DNA from: Paenibacillus rigui
Lineage (GTDB): Bacteria > Bacillota > Bacilli > Paenibacillales > NBRC-103111
Assembly: GCF_002234615.1 (NCBI RefSeq)
Contig: NZ_NMQW01000012.1
Coordinates: 124,001-188,000, forward strand
Reading direction: 5' to 3'
Length of the DNA stretch: 64,000 nt
Shown here: in pieces, positions 46,517 to 55,146 of the stretch
How the letters are laid out: the number at the start of each line of letters is the position of its first letter
How positions within the stretch are numbered: the first letter of the stretch is position 1
The notes under the pieces: model-generated
What the model saw: the letters and a program-made list of their open reading frames with translations, nothing else
The model's database searches: none
What the model was told of the DNA's origin: nothing
Translations under genes and position numbers: made by a program

Positions 46517-46545
46517 AGTATAGCATGTTACTCCCAAAAGTTCAC
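46517..46545 (-). promoter_or_regulatory. promoter of spo0B-obg
   Basis: GTGAAC, 17-base spacer, then TGCTATACT (extended -10, TATACT at 46522-46517) on the minus strand, placed between the rpmA terminator and spo0B. Confidence 0.5.
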
Positions 46546-46570
46546 TTCGCTCTTACTACGGAATAAACTA

Positions 46571-46607
46571 AAAATAACCCCGGCGAACTTAAATCGCCGG
46601 GGTTATC
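46571..46607 (-). terminator. intrinsic terminator after rpmA
   Basis: ATAACCCCGGCGA/TCGCCGGGGTTAT, 13 perfect base pairs, 7-base loop, then five T on the minus strand. Confidence 0.9.
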
Positions 46608-46620
46608 GTCGATGACGGAA

Positions 46621-46932
46621 TTAAACTTCCAAAGCCGCAGCCACAGGCGCAGCGTCTACAGGGTAGACGCTAACTTTCTTGCGATCACGACCCAAACGCT
46701 CAAACTTCACAACGCCTTCAACCTTTGCGAACAGCGTATCATCGGTACCGATACCTACGTTGTTGCCCGGGTGAATTTTCGTTCCGCGTTGACGAACCAG
46801 GATGCTGCCTGCAGTTACTTGCTGGCCGTCTGCACGTTTAACGCCAAGACGCTTCGCAATACTGTCACGACCGTTCTTTGTGGAACCTACACCCTTCTTG
46901 GAAGCGAACAATTGAAGATTTAATTGTAGCAT
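46621..46932 (-). CDS. rpmA: 50S ribosomal protein L27
   Basis: 103 residues from ATG 46932 (AAGGAGG 9 bases upstream). The N-terminus [17 protein letters not shown] has the Bacillota-type extension that must be cut after LFA-S by Prp before L27 can reach the peptidyl transferase centre. The body [21 protein letters not shown] is standard L27. The protease gene is immediately upstream. Confidence 0.97.
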   Translation of the reverse strand: MLQLNLQLFASKKGVGSTKNGRDSIAKRLGVKRADGQQVTAGSILVRQRGTKIHPGNNVGIGTDDTLFAKVEGVVKFERLGRDRKKVSVYPVDAAPVAAALEV

Positions 46933-46952
46933 GATGTCTACCTCCTTCTTCA

Positions 46953-47282
46953 TTAATGTTGATCCTGCATAGCTATATATGCACCATACGATTGTTCTAT
47001 CGATTGCAGCATGACGACCATCGACTCCATGAGCATCTGTACCTTTTCGGACAATGCAGCCTCAAGCTGATCCGGCACTGTAACATCAAGGAAACCATGC
47101 TTGGTTTTCGCTTGCAGCTCCAGTCCTAATAAAGCTTCAACCGCATTGACGGTACCGACCGTCACCGCTGAGACGCCGGCGCAAACAATGTCTTTGCCTG
47201 GCTCATCATACAGCGCATGACCTTTCACTCGGAACGATTGAATAAGGCCGTCAGGACTCCGTTTGATCGTTACCCGAATCAT
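46953..47282 (-). CDS. prp: ribosomal-processing cysteine protease Prp
   Basis: 109 residues, YsxB family. Catalytic His in [12 protein letters not shown] (H22) and Cys in [11 protein letters not shown] (C34). It removes the L27 N-terminal extension and is encoded between rplU and rpmA as in all Bacillota with the extended L27. The stop lies about 20 bases before the rpmA start. Confidence 0.95.
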   Translation of the reverse strand: MIRVTIKRSPDGLIQSFRVKGHALYDEPGKDIVCAGVSAVTVGTVNAVEALLGLELQAKTKHGFLDVTVPDQLEAALSEKVQMLMESMVVMLQSIEQSYGAYIAMQDQH

Positions 47283-47293
47283 CGCCTTATTCC

Positions 47294-47605
47294 TTAAGCC
47301 TGGATTTTGTCAATCACAACTTTAGTGTAAGGCTGACGGTGACCTTGCTTACGACGGTAGTTCTTTTTCGCTTTGTATTTGTAAACGATGATTTTCTCAC
47401 CTTTACCGTGCTTTTCCACTTTCGCGGATACAGCTGCGCCGGAAACCAGCGGAGCGCCAAGCACCAAACCGCTTTCTTTGGAGACAGCCAATACTTTGTC
47501 AAAAGTAACGGACTCGCCTTCACCAGCGTTCAATTTCTCGATGTAAAGAACATCGCCTTCTTGAACTTTATACTGTTTACCACCTGTTTCAATAATTGCG
47601 TACAT
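47294..47605 (-). CDS. rplU: 50S ribosomal protein L21
   Basis: 103 residues: [25 protein letters not shown] at the start and [18 protein letters not shown] at the end, the L21 signature. GGGAGG stands before the ATG. It begins the rplU-prp-rpmA unit behind a promoter and a structured leader. Confidence 0.97.
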   Translation of the reverse strand: MYAIIETGGKQYKVQEGDVLYIEKLNAGEGESVTFDKVLAVSKESGLVLGAPLVSGAAVSAKVEKHGKGEKIIVYKYKAKKNYRRKQGHRQPYTKVVIDKIQA

Positions 47606-47721
47606 TTCGTTGCACCTCCCTCATGTCTCAGACTCGCCTAAAAGCCAGGTGACATCTCCCCTACGGAAAATGCACTTCACTAAACCCGCTTCGTGCGGTT
47701 ACAGCATGTTTTGCAACATAC
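47606..47721 (-). promoter_or_regulatory. L21 (rplU) mRNA leader
   Basis: Leader of about 115 bases between promoter and rplU. It has an AACCGC-ACGAAG-CGGGTT hairpin, an ATGTTGCAAAACAT hairpin, and a conserved-looking segment GGGGAGATGTCACCTGGC near the ribosome site. Bacilli are known to carry an L21 autoregulatory leader at this place. The assignment rests on position and presence of structure; no covariance model was run. Confidence 0.5.
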
Positions 47722-47727
47722 CTGAAC

Positions 47728-47756
47728 ATTCTATCACAAAGGTCAAATCAATGCAA
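47728..47756 (-). promoter_or_regulatory. sigma-A promoter of rplU-prp-rpmA
   Basis: TTGCAT (47756-47751), 17-base spacer, TAGAAT (47733-47728) on the minus strand, between rng and rplU. Confidence 0.65.
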
Positions 47757-47795
47757 TGGCCTATTTGGTTTTACCTGCTTCAATAAGAAGTATGA

Positions 47796-49049
47796 TTATG
47801 ACTTTCCCTCCGCCGTCCATACCCAGCCGGTGCCTTCACATGCGGAGCACCGTTTGACCGCCAGCTTTTCTTTGCCGTCCCGTACCTTCTTGCGCGTCAG
47901 CTCCACCAGGCCGAGCTTGGTCCAGCCTGCAATCACTGTCTTGGTCCGGTCCTTTCTGGATTCTCCGGCCAGCATCTGATACACGGCTTGGCGATGGGCA
48001 TCCTGGTCCATATCAATGAAATCGATAATAATCAGCCCGCCGATATCCCTCAGCCTTAGCAGTCTTGCAATTTCTTTGGCTGCCAGCACGTTCGTATCTT
48101 TGGCCGTCTGCTCCAAATCGATACTTCCGGTGTACCTTCCGGTATTTACGTCAAATACCGTCAAAGCCTCTGTATAATCAACGATCAGGTAGCCGCCATT
48201 CTCCAGCCACACCTTCCGCTTGAACCCATTCTTCAGCTGCTCTTCCACATCAAAATTGATGAATAATGGAATCCTTGGGTTCGTATACAAATGCACGCGG
48301 TCCCGGAAAGAATCGGAGGTGTTGCGCAGCAGCGTCATAATCAAAGCGTACGCTTCCGGATCGTTGACCCAAAGGCCTTCCACATCATCCTGAAACACAT
48401 CCCGAATCCAACGAGGCAGCAGCCCGAAGTCCGTATATACCTTGCGCGGGACCGGGCCCTTTTGGTTAGCGGACTCCTCCACGACCTGCCAGCGTTGGCG
48501 CAGCTCAGCAAGGTCGGATAGGATCGACTCCTCGTCTATGCCTTCGGCGGCGGTACGGGCGATGAATCCTTCCCCCCGCTCTAACCGACGTTCGGCCACG
48601 GCTTTCAACCGTTCCCGCTCCGCTTCATGCTCAATCTTACGGGAAACGCCTACATAGTCTGCGTTCGGCATATAAACACCCCAGCGGCCCGGGATGGAAT
48701 GATGCGTGGTCACCCGGGCCCCTTTCGTCCCCACCGGTTCCTTTACGACTTGTACCAGCACCGTTTGTCCAACCTGAACCAGCTCCGTAATCGGCGGCTT
48801 CTGTTTAGGCTGTCTGTCCAAGTGTGCGGGTAAAATATCATCTATATATAAAAAGGCGTTTTTATCCAATCCAATATCGAGGAACGCTGCCTGCATCCCT
48901 TGCAAGACACTAACAACCCGACCTAGATACATGTTGCCCGCGAGTTGTTCCGCTCCACGAGATTCATTATCATACTCAACCAATCTCCCGTCTTCCATTA
49001 CAGCCACTTCGATCTGGTCCTGACTACATTGCACCAGCATACGTTTCAT
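47796..49049 (-). CDS. rng: ribonuclease G/E family endoribonuclease
   Basis: 417 residues. An S1-like N-terminal domain (NMYLGRVVSVLQGMQAAFLDIGL) is followed by the catalytic domain with VFDVNTGRYTG and DFIDMD (the two metal-binding Asp sites) and a C-terminal zinc-link motif CSACEGTG. It lacks the long C-terminal scaffold of E. coli RNase E, so it is RNase G-like. It processes rRNA or cleaves mRNA. B. subtilis has none and uses RNase Y and J; here it stands between spoIVFB and rplU. GAGGTGG precedes the ATG. Confidence 0.93.
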   Translation of the reverse strand: MKRMLVQCSQDQIEVAVMEDGRLVEYDNESRGAEQLAGNMYLGRVVSVLQGMQAAFLDIGLDKNAFLYIDDILPAHLDRQPKQKPPITELVQVGQTVLVQVVKEPVGTKGARVTTHHSIPGRWGVYMPNADYVGVSRKIEHEAERERLKAVAERRLERGEGFIARTAAEGIDEESILSDLAELRQRWQVVEESANQKGPVPRKVYTDFGLLPRWIRDVFQDDVEGLWVNDPEAYALIMTLLRNTSDSFRDRVHLYTNPRIPLFINFDVEEQLKNGFKRKVWLENGGYLIVDYTEALTVFDVNTGRYTGSIDLEQTAKDTNVLAAKEIARLLRLRDIGGLIIIDFIDMDQDAHRQAVYQMLAGESRKDRTKTVIAGWTKLGLVELTRKKVRDGKEKLAVKRCSACEGTGWVWTAEGKS

Positions 49050-49072
49050 GATTTTCCACCTCGGTCTCCATT

Positions 49073-49969
49073 TTACATGAAAAGCTCGGAAATGGCACTC
49101 CCCCGCTTCGTTTCATTGAAATACGTATGCAGCAGCGGTTGCTCCGGAAGCACACGGCAAATGGCCCCGTGTTCATCCATGACATACACCAGGTGGTATT
49201 TCTCGCGCATAAAGAGCCGGACGATATCCGTAACCTTCCGCCGTCCATGGACGATGATGGGCTGAGCCAAGGTGCCCCGATTCATAAGCCGCTGAAGCGT
49301 AAACTCTCTGTTAATCAGAAAGCGCATAAAATGATACGACAAGCTCTTGTACGAATACCAATTGGAAACAAGCAGAAAAACGGCGATCATAAGCAAATTC
49401 AGCTGAATGCTTCCGCGATACAAGTGCAGTATGGAGACCACGATCAGCAGCGCGCTGAAAACCAGGCTTAACATGCAGTTCAATGCAATCGTCCGCTGGT
49501 AAGGAAGCCATAGGCTCATCAGAGACTGCATAATTTTCCCTCCGTCCAGCGGAAGAATCGGCAGCAAATTAAACAAGGCGATAAAGATATTGGCTTGGAT
49601 AACATATTGGGTCCATTCTTCATTTACTACACCGGTGAGCTGCAGCGCATAGGCGATGACAATCATCCAGCCGTTCTGGAGCGGACCGGCAAGCGAAACG
49701 ACGATTTCCTGCCAGGCCGGCACACTGCCAAGCTCGTCCATTACGGCAACACCGCCAAAGGGCAGCAGCTGTACCTCTCTCACCCGCCAGCCGAAGCTTT
49801 TGGCCGCCATAACATGCCCGAGCTCATGGATAAGGACAATACCGAACAAAGTGGCCGTTTCTACGAAATAGCCGGCAAACACCGAAAGCAGGATGACAAT
49901 CGAGAACAGCGGGTGAAATCGGTACGATGTACCGAACCATCGATTCCATTTAATCAAAACGTACCACAT
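49073..49969 (-). CDS. spoIVFB: stage IV sporulation intramembrane metalloprotease SpoIVFB
   Basis: 298 residues, M50 family. HELGHVMAAK holds the zinc ligands and NLLPILPLDGGK the third ligand; six or so membrane helices; a C-terminal CBS-like domain. SpoIVFB cuts pro-sigma-K in the outer forespore membrane. The start overlaps the end of spoIVFA (ATG 49969; in-frame TTG slightly downstream is an alternative). Generic site-2 protease is excluded by the paired spoIVFA. Confidence 0.93.
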   Translation of the reverse strand: MWYVLIKWNRWFGTSYRFHPLFSIVILLSVFAGYFVETATLFGIVLIHELGHVMAAKSFGWRVREVQLLPFGGVAVMDELGSVPAWQEIVVSLAGPLQNGWMIVIAYALQLTGVVNEEWTQYVIQANIFIALFNLLPILPLDGGKIMQSLMSLWLPYQRTIALNCMLSLVFSALLIVVSILHLYRGSIQLNLLMIAVFLLVSNWYSYKSLSYHFMRFLINREFTLQRLMNRGTLAQPIIVHGRRKVTDIVRLFMREKYHLVYVMDEHGAICRVLPEQPLLHTYFNETKRGSAISELFM

Positions 49970-50867
49970 CCGCCGGGTTCACAAATGCATTATCCTTGGA
50001 CACTGCGAAGTAGAGGTAGCCCGATTGATTCGTGCTGTTCTTGGACACGGTCCCGATCGTCTCCCCTCCCTTGACCCAGTCATTAAGCTCGACACGGCCC
50101 TGCTCAATCCATCCATAGACGGATTGCAGCCCGTTCGTATGACGGATAATGACCGTGTATCCTGTGTCTTCCTTGCTGCCGACGTACACTACCAATCCGG
50201 TATCCATAGCCGACACCGTAGCATCCGCTTTGGTCTCCAGTGTGACGCCCAGCCTGCTCGGCTCATAGGGGGCGATAATTTTACTCCCCTTCACAGGCGT
50301 AAAATAATGCTTGGATAGCACCGATACCTTCTCCGCATCCGGCTGCTTCACAGGGTTAAGAGCGGGCAGCAAATGAGGAGACCCGCCGAACTGGCGTTCA
50401 TACCAAAGCGCAACCGGCTGAAAATCAAACGGCTCTTGCAATGCGGAGGAAACAAACGCTTTCCCCCGATTGGCCCACGGATGATCCCATTGAAACATCC
50501 CATACACCAAGGCGAATAAAATGCAGCTGAGAATCAGCTTCCGGCGGAACCTTCTTTTCCCCGGTCCCCACCGGCCCCCTTCATAGGAATGGTTATCATC
50601 CTCGTACGAGTAGTCACCCAAATTTTTCTCCCACCGCTGCTTCCATGCATATTCGGGATCATTCCAGCGTTCGATAAGCTCGGGTTCCACCGCAGGTCCT
50701 CTGCTGTGACGCAGCTCTCCCCCGGCACCCGCCGGCTTGCCCTGGAACCGTGTATGGTTCTCTTCATGCGGTGCAGTCATATGATAAGTGCGGCGTTCCG
50801 CTCCCGATTCCTGCAAGCTGCGGATTCGTTCCATGCGCCTCTGGCGCACCTTGTTTTTGGTTTCCAT
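49950..50867 (-). CDS. spoIVFA: stage IV sporulation protein SpoIVFA, M23-like
   Basis: 305 residues. A charged cytoplasmic N-terminal half (about 110 residues), one membrane helix (LILSCILFALVYGMFQW), and an exported LytM-like C-terminal domain (VTLETKADATVSAMDTGLVVYVG ... VIIRHTNGLQSVYGWIEQ). The usual HxH zinc site of active M23 enzymes is not complete, as expected for SpoIVFA, the scaffold that holds SpoIVFB and BofC. Overlaps spoIVFB by 20 bases. Confidence 0.9.
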   Translation of the reverse strand: METKNKVRQRRMERIRSLQESGAERRTYHMTAPHEENHTRFQGKPAGAGGELRHSRGPAVEPELIERWNDPEYAWKQRWEKNLGDYSYEDDNHSYEGGRWGPGKRRFRRKLILSCILFALVYGMFQWDHPWANRGKAFVSSALQEPFDFQPVALWYERQFGGSPHLLPALNPVKQPDAEKVSVLSKHYFTPVKGSKIIAPYEPSRLGVTLETKADATVSAMDTGLVVYVGSKEDTGYTVIIRHTNGLQSVYGWIEQGRVELNDWVKGGETIGTVSKNSTNQSGYLYFAVSKDNAFVNPADVVRFD

Positions 50868-50942
50868 AGACGACTCCCCCTCATATACTTCATCCTATGA
50901 GCCTGTACACTTGAATATAACAAAGGGAAGTGCGGTCATGGC

Positions 50943-50994
50943 AAAAAAAGAGACATGCCTTCCGAAAGCTTTACTCCCGGAAAACTGCCTCTTT
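50943..50994 (-). terminator. intrinsic terminator after rodA
   Basis: AAAGAGGCA/TGTCTCTTT outer stem, TTCCG/CGGAA inner stem, then seven T on the minus strand. It separates the mre-min-rodA run from spoIVFA. Confidence 0.75.
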
Positions 50995-51029
50995 GAGCAA
51001 TGCAACACAATGACTAAGCAAAGACGAAA

Positions 51030-52175
51030 CTAATAATTCGGCTCACTTTCTTGATGGACCTTCGTACTCATGACCAGCCCGATGCTCATCATATTAATTA
51101 ACAGCGAGGTACCGCCGTAACTGATGAATGGCAGCGTTATGCCGGTGAGCGGCATGATCCCGATCAGCATACCGACATTTTCAAAAATCTGAAACACAAA
51201 CATGGACACAACCCCCACAATAATGTAGGAGCCGCCCTTGTCCCCGCATTGAATGGAGATCAGGATCATTCTATAGATCAGCACGAAGTACAGGAGAAGC
51301 AGGATCGATGAGCCCACAAACCCGAATTCTTCCGCAAGCACGACGAAAATGGAGTCCGAATACGCATAAGGAATAAAATGCCGGTGAACCGAGGTGCCTT
51401 GCAAATATTTCTCCCCCGTCAATCCACCGGAGCCGATAGCCTTAATCGAGTTATCGACCTGGAACTTCTGATCCTTTGTTGCAGAGTCCGGGTTAATAAA
51501 TGTATCCAGACGTGCCACCCAGTGACCTTTGCCCTGCTCGGTAAAATACTGCTTGATCGGTTCGTGGTAATGGTTAAACATGTATAAAAAACCGGCGAAC
51601 AAGGCGGCGACGACCAGCGCCCCGATGAGAAAATGAAGATACTTCACATTCCCGATCCACAGCATGCCTATAAAAATAACGATAAAAATAATGGCATTCC
51701 CCAAGTCCGGCTGAATCAGCACGAGTGCAAAAGGGACCGCCATAATCAGACCGACCGGGATGACATCCGTCAACAAAAGCAGCGGCTCTCCCTGCCTTCT
51801 GGCCAAAAAAGCAGCCAGGGAAATGATCAGCAGCAGCTTGGACAGCTCCGCCGGCTGAAACAGGAGCCCGCCCGGCAGCTCAAACCAGCTCTTGGCTCCG
51901 TTGATTTCTTTACCGAATGCATATACCGCGGCCAGCAAGCACAGCCCGGCAATGTACAGATAAGGGGATATTTTTAACAGCGCGCGAAAATCGATAAAGG
52001 TAATACCCATAAAAGCAAGAATCGATATGACGTAAATAAGTATGATTTTTTGCAAATCGAATTTAATGGTCGGATCATCCAGCGTAGCGCTGTAAACCAG
52101 CAAGGTGCTGATGACCATAAACACTAACAAGATGGCTACAATGGGAAAATCTATTTTTTTAAATTTGTGCAGCAC
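51030..52175 (-). CDS. rodA: SEDS peptidoglycan polymerase RodA
   Basis: 381 residues, about 10 membrane helices, FtsW/RodA/SpoVE family. Conserved blocks INGAKSWFELPGGLLFQPAELSKL, ALVLIQPDLGNAIIFI and LPFISYGGTSLL are intact. RodA polymerises lateral-wall glycan with a class B PBP. The assignment to RodA over FtsW comes from its neighbours mreBCD. GTG start at 52175, 7 bases after minD, with a weak ribosome site. Confidence 0.88.
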   Translation of the reverse strand: MLHKFKKIDFPIVAILLVFMVISTLLVYSATLDDPTIKFDLQKIILIYVISILAFMGITFIDFRALLKISPYLYIAGLCLLAAVYAFGKEINGAKSWFELPGGLLFQPAELSKLLLIISLAAFLARRQGEPLLLLTDVIPVGLIMAVPFALVLIQPDLGNAIIFIVIFIGMLWIGNVKYLHFLIGALVVAALFAGFLYMFNHYHEPIKQYFTEQGKGHWVARLDTFINPDSATKDQKFQVDNSIKAIGSGGLTGEKYLQGTSVHRHFIPYAYSDSIFVVLAEEFGFVGSSILLLLYFVLIYRMILISIQCGDKGGSYIIVGVVSMFVFQIFENVGMLIGIMPLTGITLPFISYGGTSLLINMMSIGLVMSTKVHQESEPNY

Positions 52176-52182
52176 TTCCCGC

Positions 52183-52977
52183 TCATCCTATTCCAATAAA
52201 CTTCTTTAATTTGCGAATGACGCCCGGCTTTTCTTCCATCGGCATAAGAGGTACCGTATCCCCAAGCATCCTTCTTGCGATATTGCGGTAAGCGATCGCG
52301 GCGCGCGAATTCGGATTCATGACCGTCGGCTCACCCATATTCGCCGCTTTAATAACATACTCGTCATCAGGCACAATCCCAAGCAGATCGATGGCCAGTA
52401 CAGAGCAGATTTCGTCGATATCCAGCATTTCGCCTTTTTTGACCATGTTTGCGCGGATGCGGTTAATGATCAGCTTCGGAGACTCGATCCGCTCATTCTC
52501 AAGCAGCCCGATAATCCGGTCAGCGTCCCGTACCGCCGCATTTTCCGGCGTAGTCACGACAATCGCTTTATCTGCGCCGGCGACTGCATTTTTAAAGCCC
52601 TGCTCTATCCCCGCCGGACAGTCGATAATGACAAAATCGAAATCCTTTTTCAGCTCCAGCACGATATCCCGTACCGCCTCGGGCGAAATCGCATGCTTGT
52701 CTTTGGTTTGTGCAGCGGGAAGCATATAAAGCTCATCGAACCGCTTGTCCTTCACCAAAGCCTGCGGCAGCCGGCAGCGCCCTTCCGCTACGTCTATCAA
52801 ATCATAGATGATCCGGTTTTCCAACCCCATCACCACGTCCAAATTGCGTAATCCGATATCGGTGTCCACCATGCACACCTTTTTCCCCTGAAGCGCCAGC
52901 GCCGTTCCGATATTGGCGGACGTGGTCGTCTTACCGACACCACCTTTGCCCGAAGTAATGACGATTGCCTCTCCCAT
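52183..52977 (-). CDS. minD: septum site-determining ATPase MinD
   Basis: 264 residues from ATG 52977 (AAGGAG 9 bases upstream). Deviant Walker A SGKGGVGKTTTSANIG at residues 9-24, switch DTDIGLRNLDVVMGLE, DCPAGIEQGF, and a C-terminal amphipathic membrane helix (VIRKLKKFIGIG). With MinC it blocks polar division. Follows minC by 19 bases. Confidence 0.97.
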   Translation of the reverse strand: MGEAIVITSGKGGVGKTTTSANIGTALALQGKKVCMVDTDIGLRNLDVVMGLENRIIYDLIDVAEGRCRLPQALVKDKRFDELYMLPAAQTKDKHAISPEAVRDIVLELKKDFDFVIIDCPAGIEQGFKNAVAGADKAIVVTTPENAAVRDADRIIGLLENERIESPKLIINRIRANMVKKGEMLDIDEICSVLAIDLLGIVPDDEYVIKAANMGEPTVMNPNSRAAIAYRNIARRMLGDTVPLMPMEEKPGVIRKLKKFIGIG

Positions 52978-52996
52978 ACGGCTCAACTCCTTCACG

Positions 52997-53653
52997 TTAC
53001 TGCTTCATTTCCAATCTGTGCAATTGATGTATTTTATCGATTTCCATCTTGCCTTGCTTGACGTAGGCGTATTCCATAAACGCTTCGTTAATTCCCCACT
53101 CATCCGGCGGTCTGCTAATAATCGAGGCAATCCGCAGCTGTGTCGGCCTCAAGTGTGAAGCTGCAATAACGGCAGACTCATCCCCGTCGACCCCTGCATG
53201 AGCCATCCCCCGGAGGGAGCCCATAATATAAATACTCCCTGAACTGATGATCGTCCCGCCGGGATTAATGTCGCCGAGAAATAAAATATTGCCTTCCTCG
53301 GTCAATGTTTGTCCCGAACGCACCATGCCCTTCAACAGTTTCACATCCGACATATTAGCCAGTGCCGAGGAGGCGTCGTCTGCAAGAGACTCAATGGATT
53401 GAATCAACAAATTGCCCTTTTGCCCGATGATGGAGCGGATTTGTTCTTTTTCTTCTTCGGAAGCCTGGCGTGAACCAAGCTTGATATATACATGAATGAT
53501 CGGACCCGTCAAAATTTTTTGATGGGTTTTCTCCAGCTTGTGCTGTAGCTCCTTAATCAGTTCGTCAAATTCACAGGTGTCGTCCAGCAAAAAAACAAGG
53601 CCGTCCTTGACTCCCTTGATCGTCACATGATGCTTCACCGCAGTCATACACAT
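52997..53653 (-). CDS. minC: septum site-determining inhibitor MinC
   Basis: About 218 residues. N-terminal domain HHVTIKGVKDGLVFLLDD, C-terminal beta-helix with GNILFLGDINPGGTIISSGSIYIMGSLRGMAHAG. It inhibits FtsZ assembly. ATG 53653 is 6 bases after GGGAGG; ATG 53647 is 6 bases after GGAG and equally possible. Confidence 0.94.
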   Translation of the reverse strand: MCMTAVKHHVTIKGVKDGLVFLLDDTCEFDELIKELQHKLEKTHQKILTGPIIHVYIKLGSRQASEEEKEQIRSIIGQKGNLLIQSIESLADDASSALANMSDVKLLKGMVRSGQTLTEEGNILFLGDINPGGTIISSGSIYIMGSLRGMAHAGVDGDESAVIAASHLRPTQLRIASIISRPPDEWGINEAFMEYAYVKQGKMEIDKIHQLHRLEMKQ

Positions 53654-53716
53654 CTCCAACCTCCCAGCCTATACAATTCGGCAAAATTCTCCCCATCTCC
53701 TTCTTCCCCGGAAAAA

Positions 53717-54250
53717 TTATTCGTCCGCTGCGGATGAGACGCTCTGCATGCTCTCGAAGAGCTTCCTTACAGGCACGTACACAATCAGAGCGAAAAGAAG
53801 ATTGATCAGCATGCTTGGAAGCATCTGATGGAAGAATGCCCATTGCAGATCCAGGTGGGTGACCTGGAATACTCTGTATAAGCCGTAAAGTATCCATTCG
53901 AAAAAAAGATTGCCCAAGCCTATGACCAGCATGCTTACGGCGATGTTGGAAAAAAGACGGCGATGCGTCAAGCCTGCCAGGTATCCGGTCAGCCCCATCG
54001 CAAAGGAAATCGGTCCAAGCATAGGAGAATAATACATAAAGTCCTGGAGCAAGCCGAACACCAGCCCGTAGACCAAAGCGGTATGACGGTCAACATAAAG
54101 TCCGATGTACAGTACGATGACTAAAATAAAATGGGGTGCTACATATACCTTGGATTGCCATACCTCCGGTATAATCCACTGCAGCAGCGTCCCCTCGAGA
54201 ATAAAGAGTCCAAGTAAAATAAGCCAAAGCAACTTTCTGGTCACAATCAA
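53717..54250 (-). CDS. mreD: rod shape-determining protein MreD
   Basis: 177 residues, five or six membrane helices, with VDRHTALVYGLVFGLLQDFMYYSPMLG typical of MreD. Start TTG 54250 overlaps the mreC stop (TTGA) and has GGAG 8 bases upstream; GTG 54244 is an alternative. Works with MreB and MreC in lateral wall synthesis. Confidence 0.92.
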   Translation of the reverse strand: MIVTRKLLWLILLGLFILEGTLLQWIIPEVWQSKVYVAPHFILVIVLYIGLYVDRHTALVYGLVFGLLQDFMYYSPMLGPISFAMGLTGYLAGLTHRRLFSNIAVSMLVIGLGNLFFEWILYGLYRVFQVTHLDLQWAFFHQMLPSMLINLLFALIVYVPVRKLFESMQSVSSAADE

Positions 54251-55110
54251 CCCCCCTGCTCCGGAGTGATCACGACGAATACCTCGCGCAAATGGTCAAA
54301 CGACGCAAACGGCTGAATGACCGCGACATGCGAAATGCCGAAATTACCCGGCTCCCGGGAAATCACTTTACCGACTTCAATCCCTTTCGGGAAAATTTGG
54401 CCCAAGCCCGACGTAATGACGACATCGCCAACTGCAAGCTTATCGTTCGGATCGATTTTGGTCATGACCAGCTTTTGCTTCTCGCGATCATAGCTCTCGA
54501 TAATGCCGAAGGATTCATTCTCCTTGCCCTTCACGGTTACCGCAATGGCCTTGGAATCATCGGACGTATCATCGATTCCCTTCAGGAGCTGGACATTGGA
54601 ATAAAAGGAGGATACCTGCTTGACCCGGCCAACCAAGCCTTCGACGGACATGACGGCCATATTCGGCTTCACACCGTCTTTCTCCCCGAGATTGATCCGA
54701 ACCGTATTATTAAGCAGGTCAGGGTTAACGGCTACGACCTCGGCGATACGAAAGGTATAGTTGTTGGTCTGCTTCTGACGTTCCGTAAAGCCAAGGGCCT
54801 CCTGCAGCCTTTTGTTCTGCTGCTCCAGATCGTTCAGCCGTGTCGTGTCACGGGCGTACTTCGTCAAGGTTTGCTTCAGCACCTTGTTCTCCTCGAAAAT
54901 CGTACGCAATTGTCCCATATCCTCAAAGAAACCCGCTATGTAGCCAGCGGGCTTATAAAACAGTCCTTGAGTCCAGGAGACGGTGTCGGTTATAAATTTT
55001 TCCGGCCAGGTCATGCGTTCGCGTTTGCCCAGCGTCAAGCCCATCAGGGCAATAAAACAGATGAGGCCCAGCATCAAAATGAGCAGCCTCTTGTTCCCCA
55101 GTAATTTCAC
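54247..55110 (-). CDS. mreC: rod shape-determining protein MreC
   Basis: 287 residues from GTG 55110 (AAGGTGG 5 bases upstream). One N-terminal membrane helix (LLILMLGLICFIALMGLTL), a coiled coil (VLKQTLTKYARDTTRLNDLEQQNKRLQ, about 77-103), and the beta-barrel MreC domain (NTVRINLGEKDGVKPNMAVMS). It is the exported scaffold of the elongasome. Confidence 0.94.
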   Translation of the reverse strand: MKLLGNKRLLILMLGLICFIALMGLTLGKRERMTWPEKFITDTVSWTQGLFYKPAGYIAGFFEDMGQLRTIFEENKVLKQTLTKYARDTTRLNDLEQQNKRLQEALGFTERQKQTNNYTFRIAEVVAVNPDLLNNTVRINLGEKDGVKPNMAVMSVEGLVGRVKQVSSFYSNVQLLKGIDDTSDDSKAIAVTVKGKENESFGIIESYDREKQKLVMTKIDPNDKLAVGDVVITSGLGQIFPKGIEVGKVISREPGNFGISHVAVIQPFASFDHLREVFVVITPEQGG

Positions 55111-55146
55111 CGCAACCACCTTCTAAGCTTGAATGCCAAAGTATTA

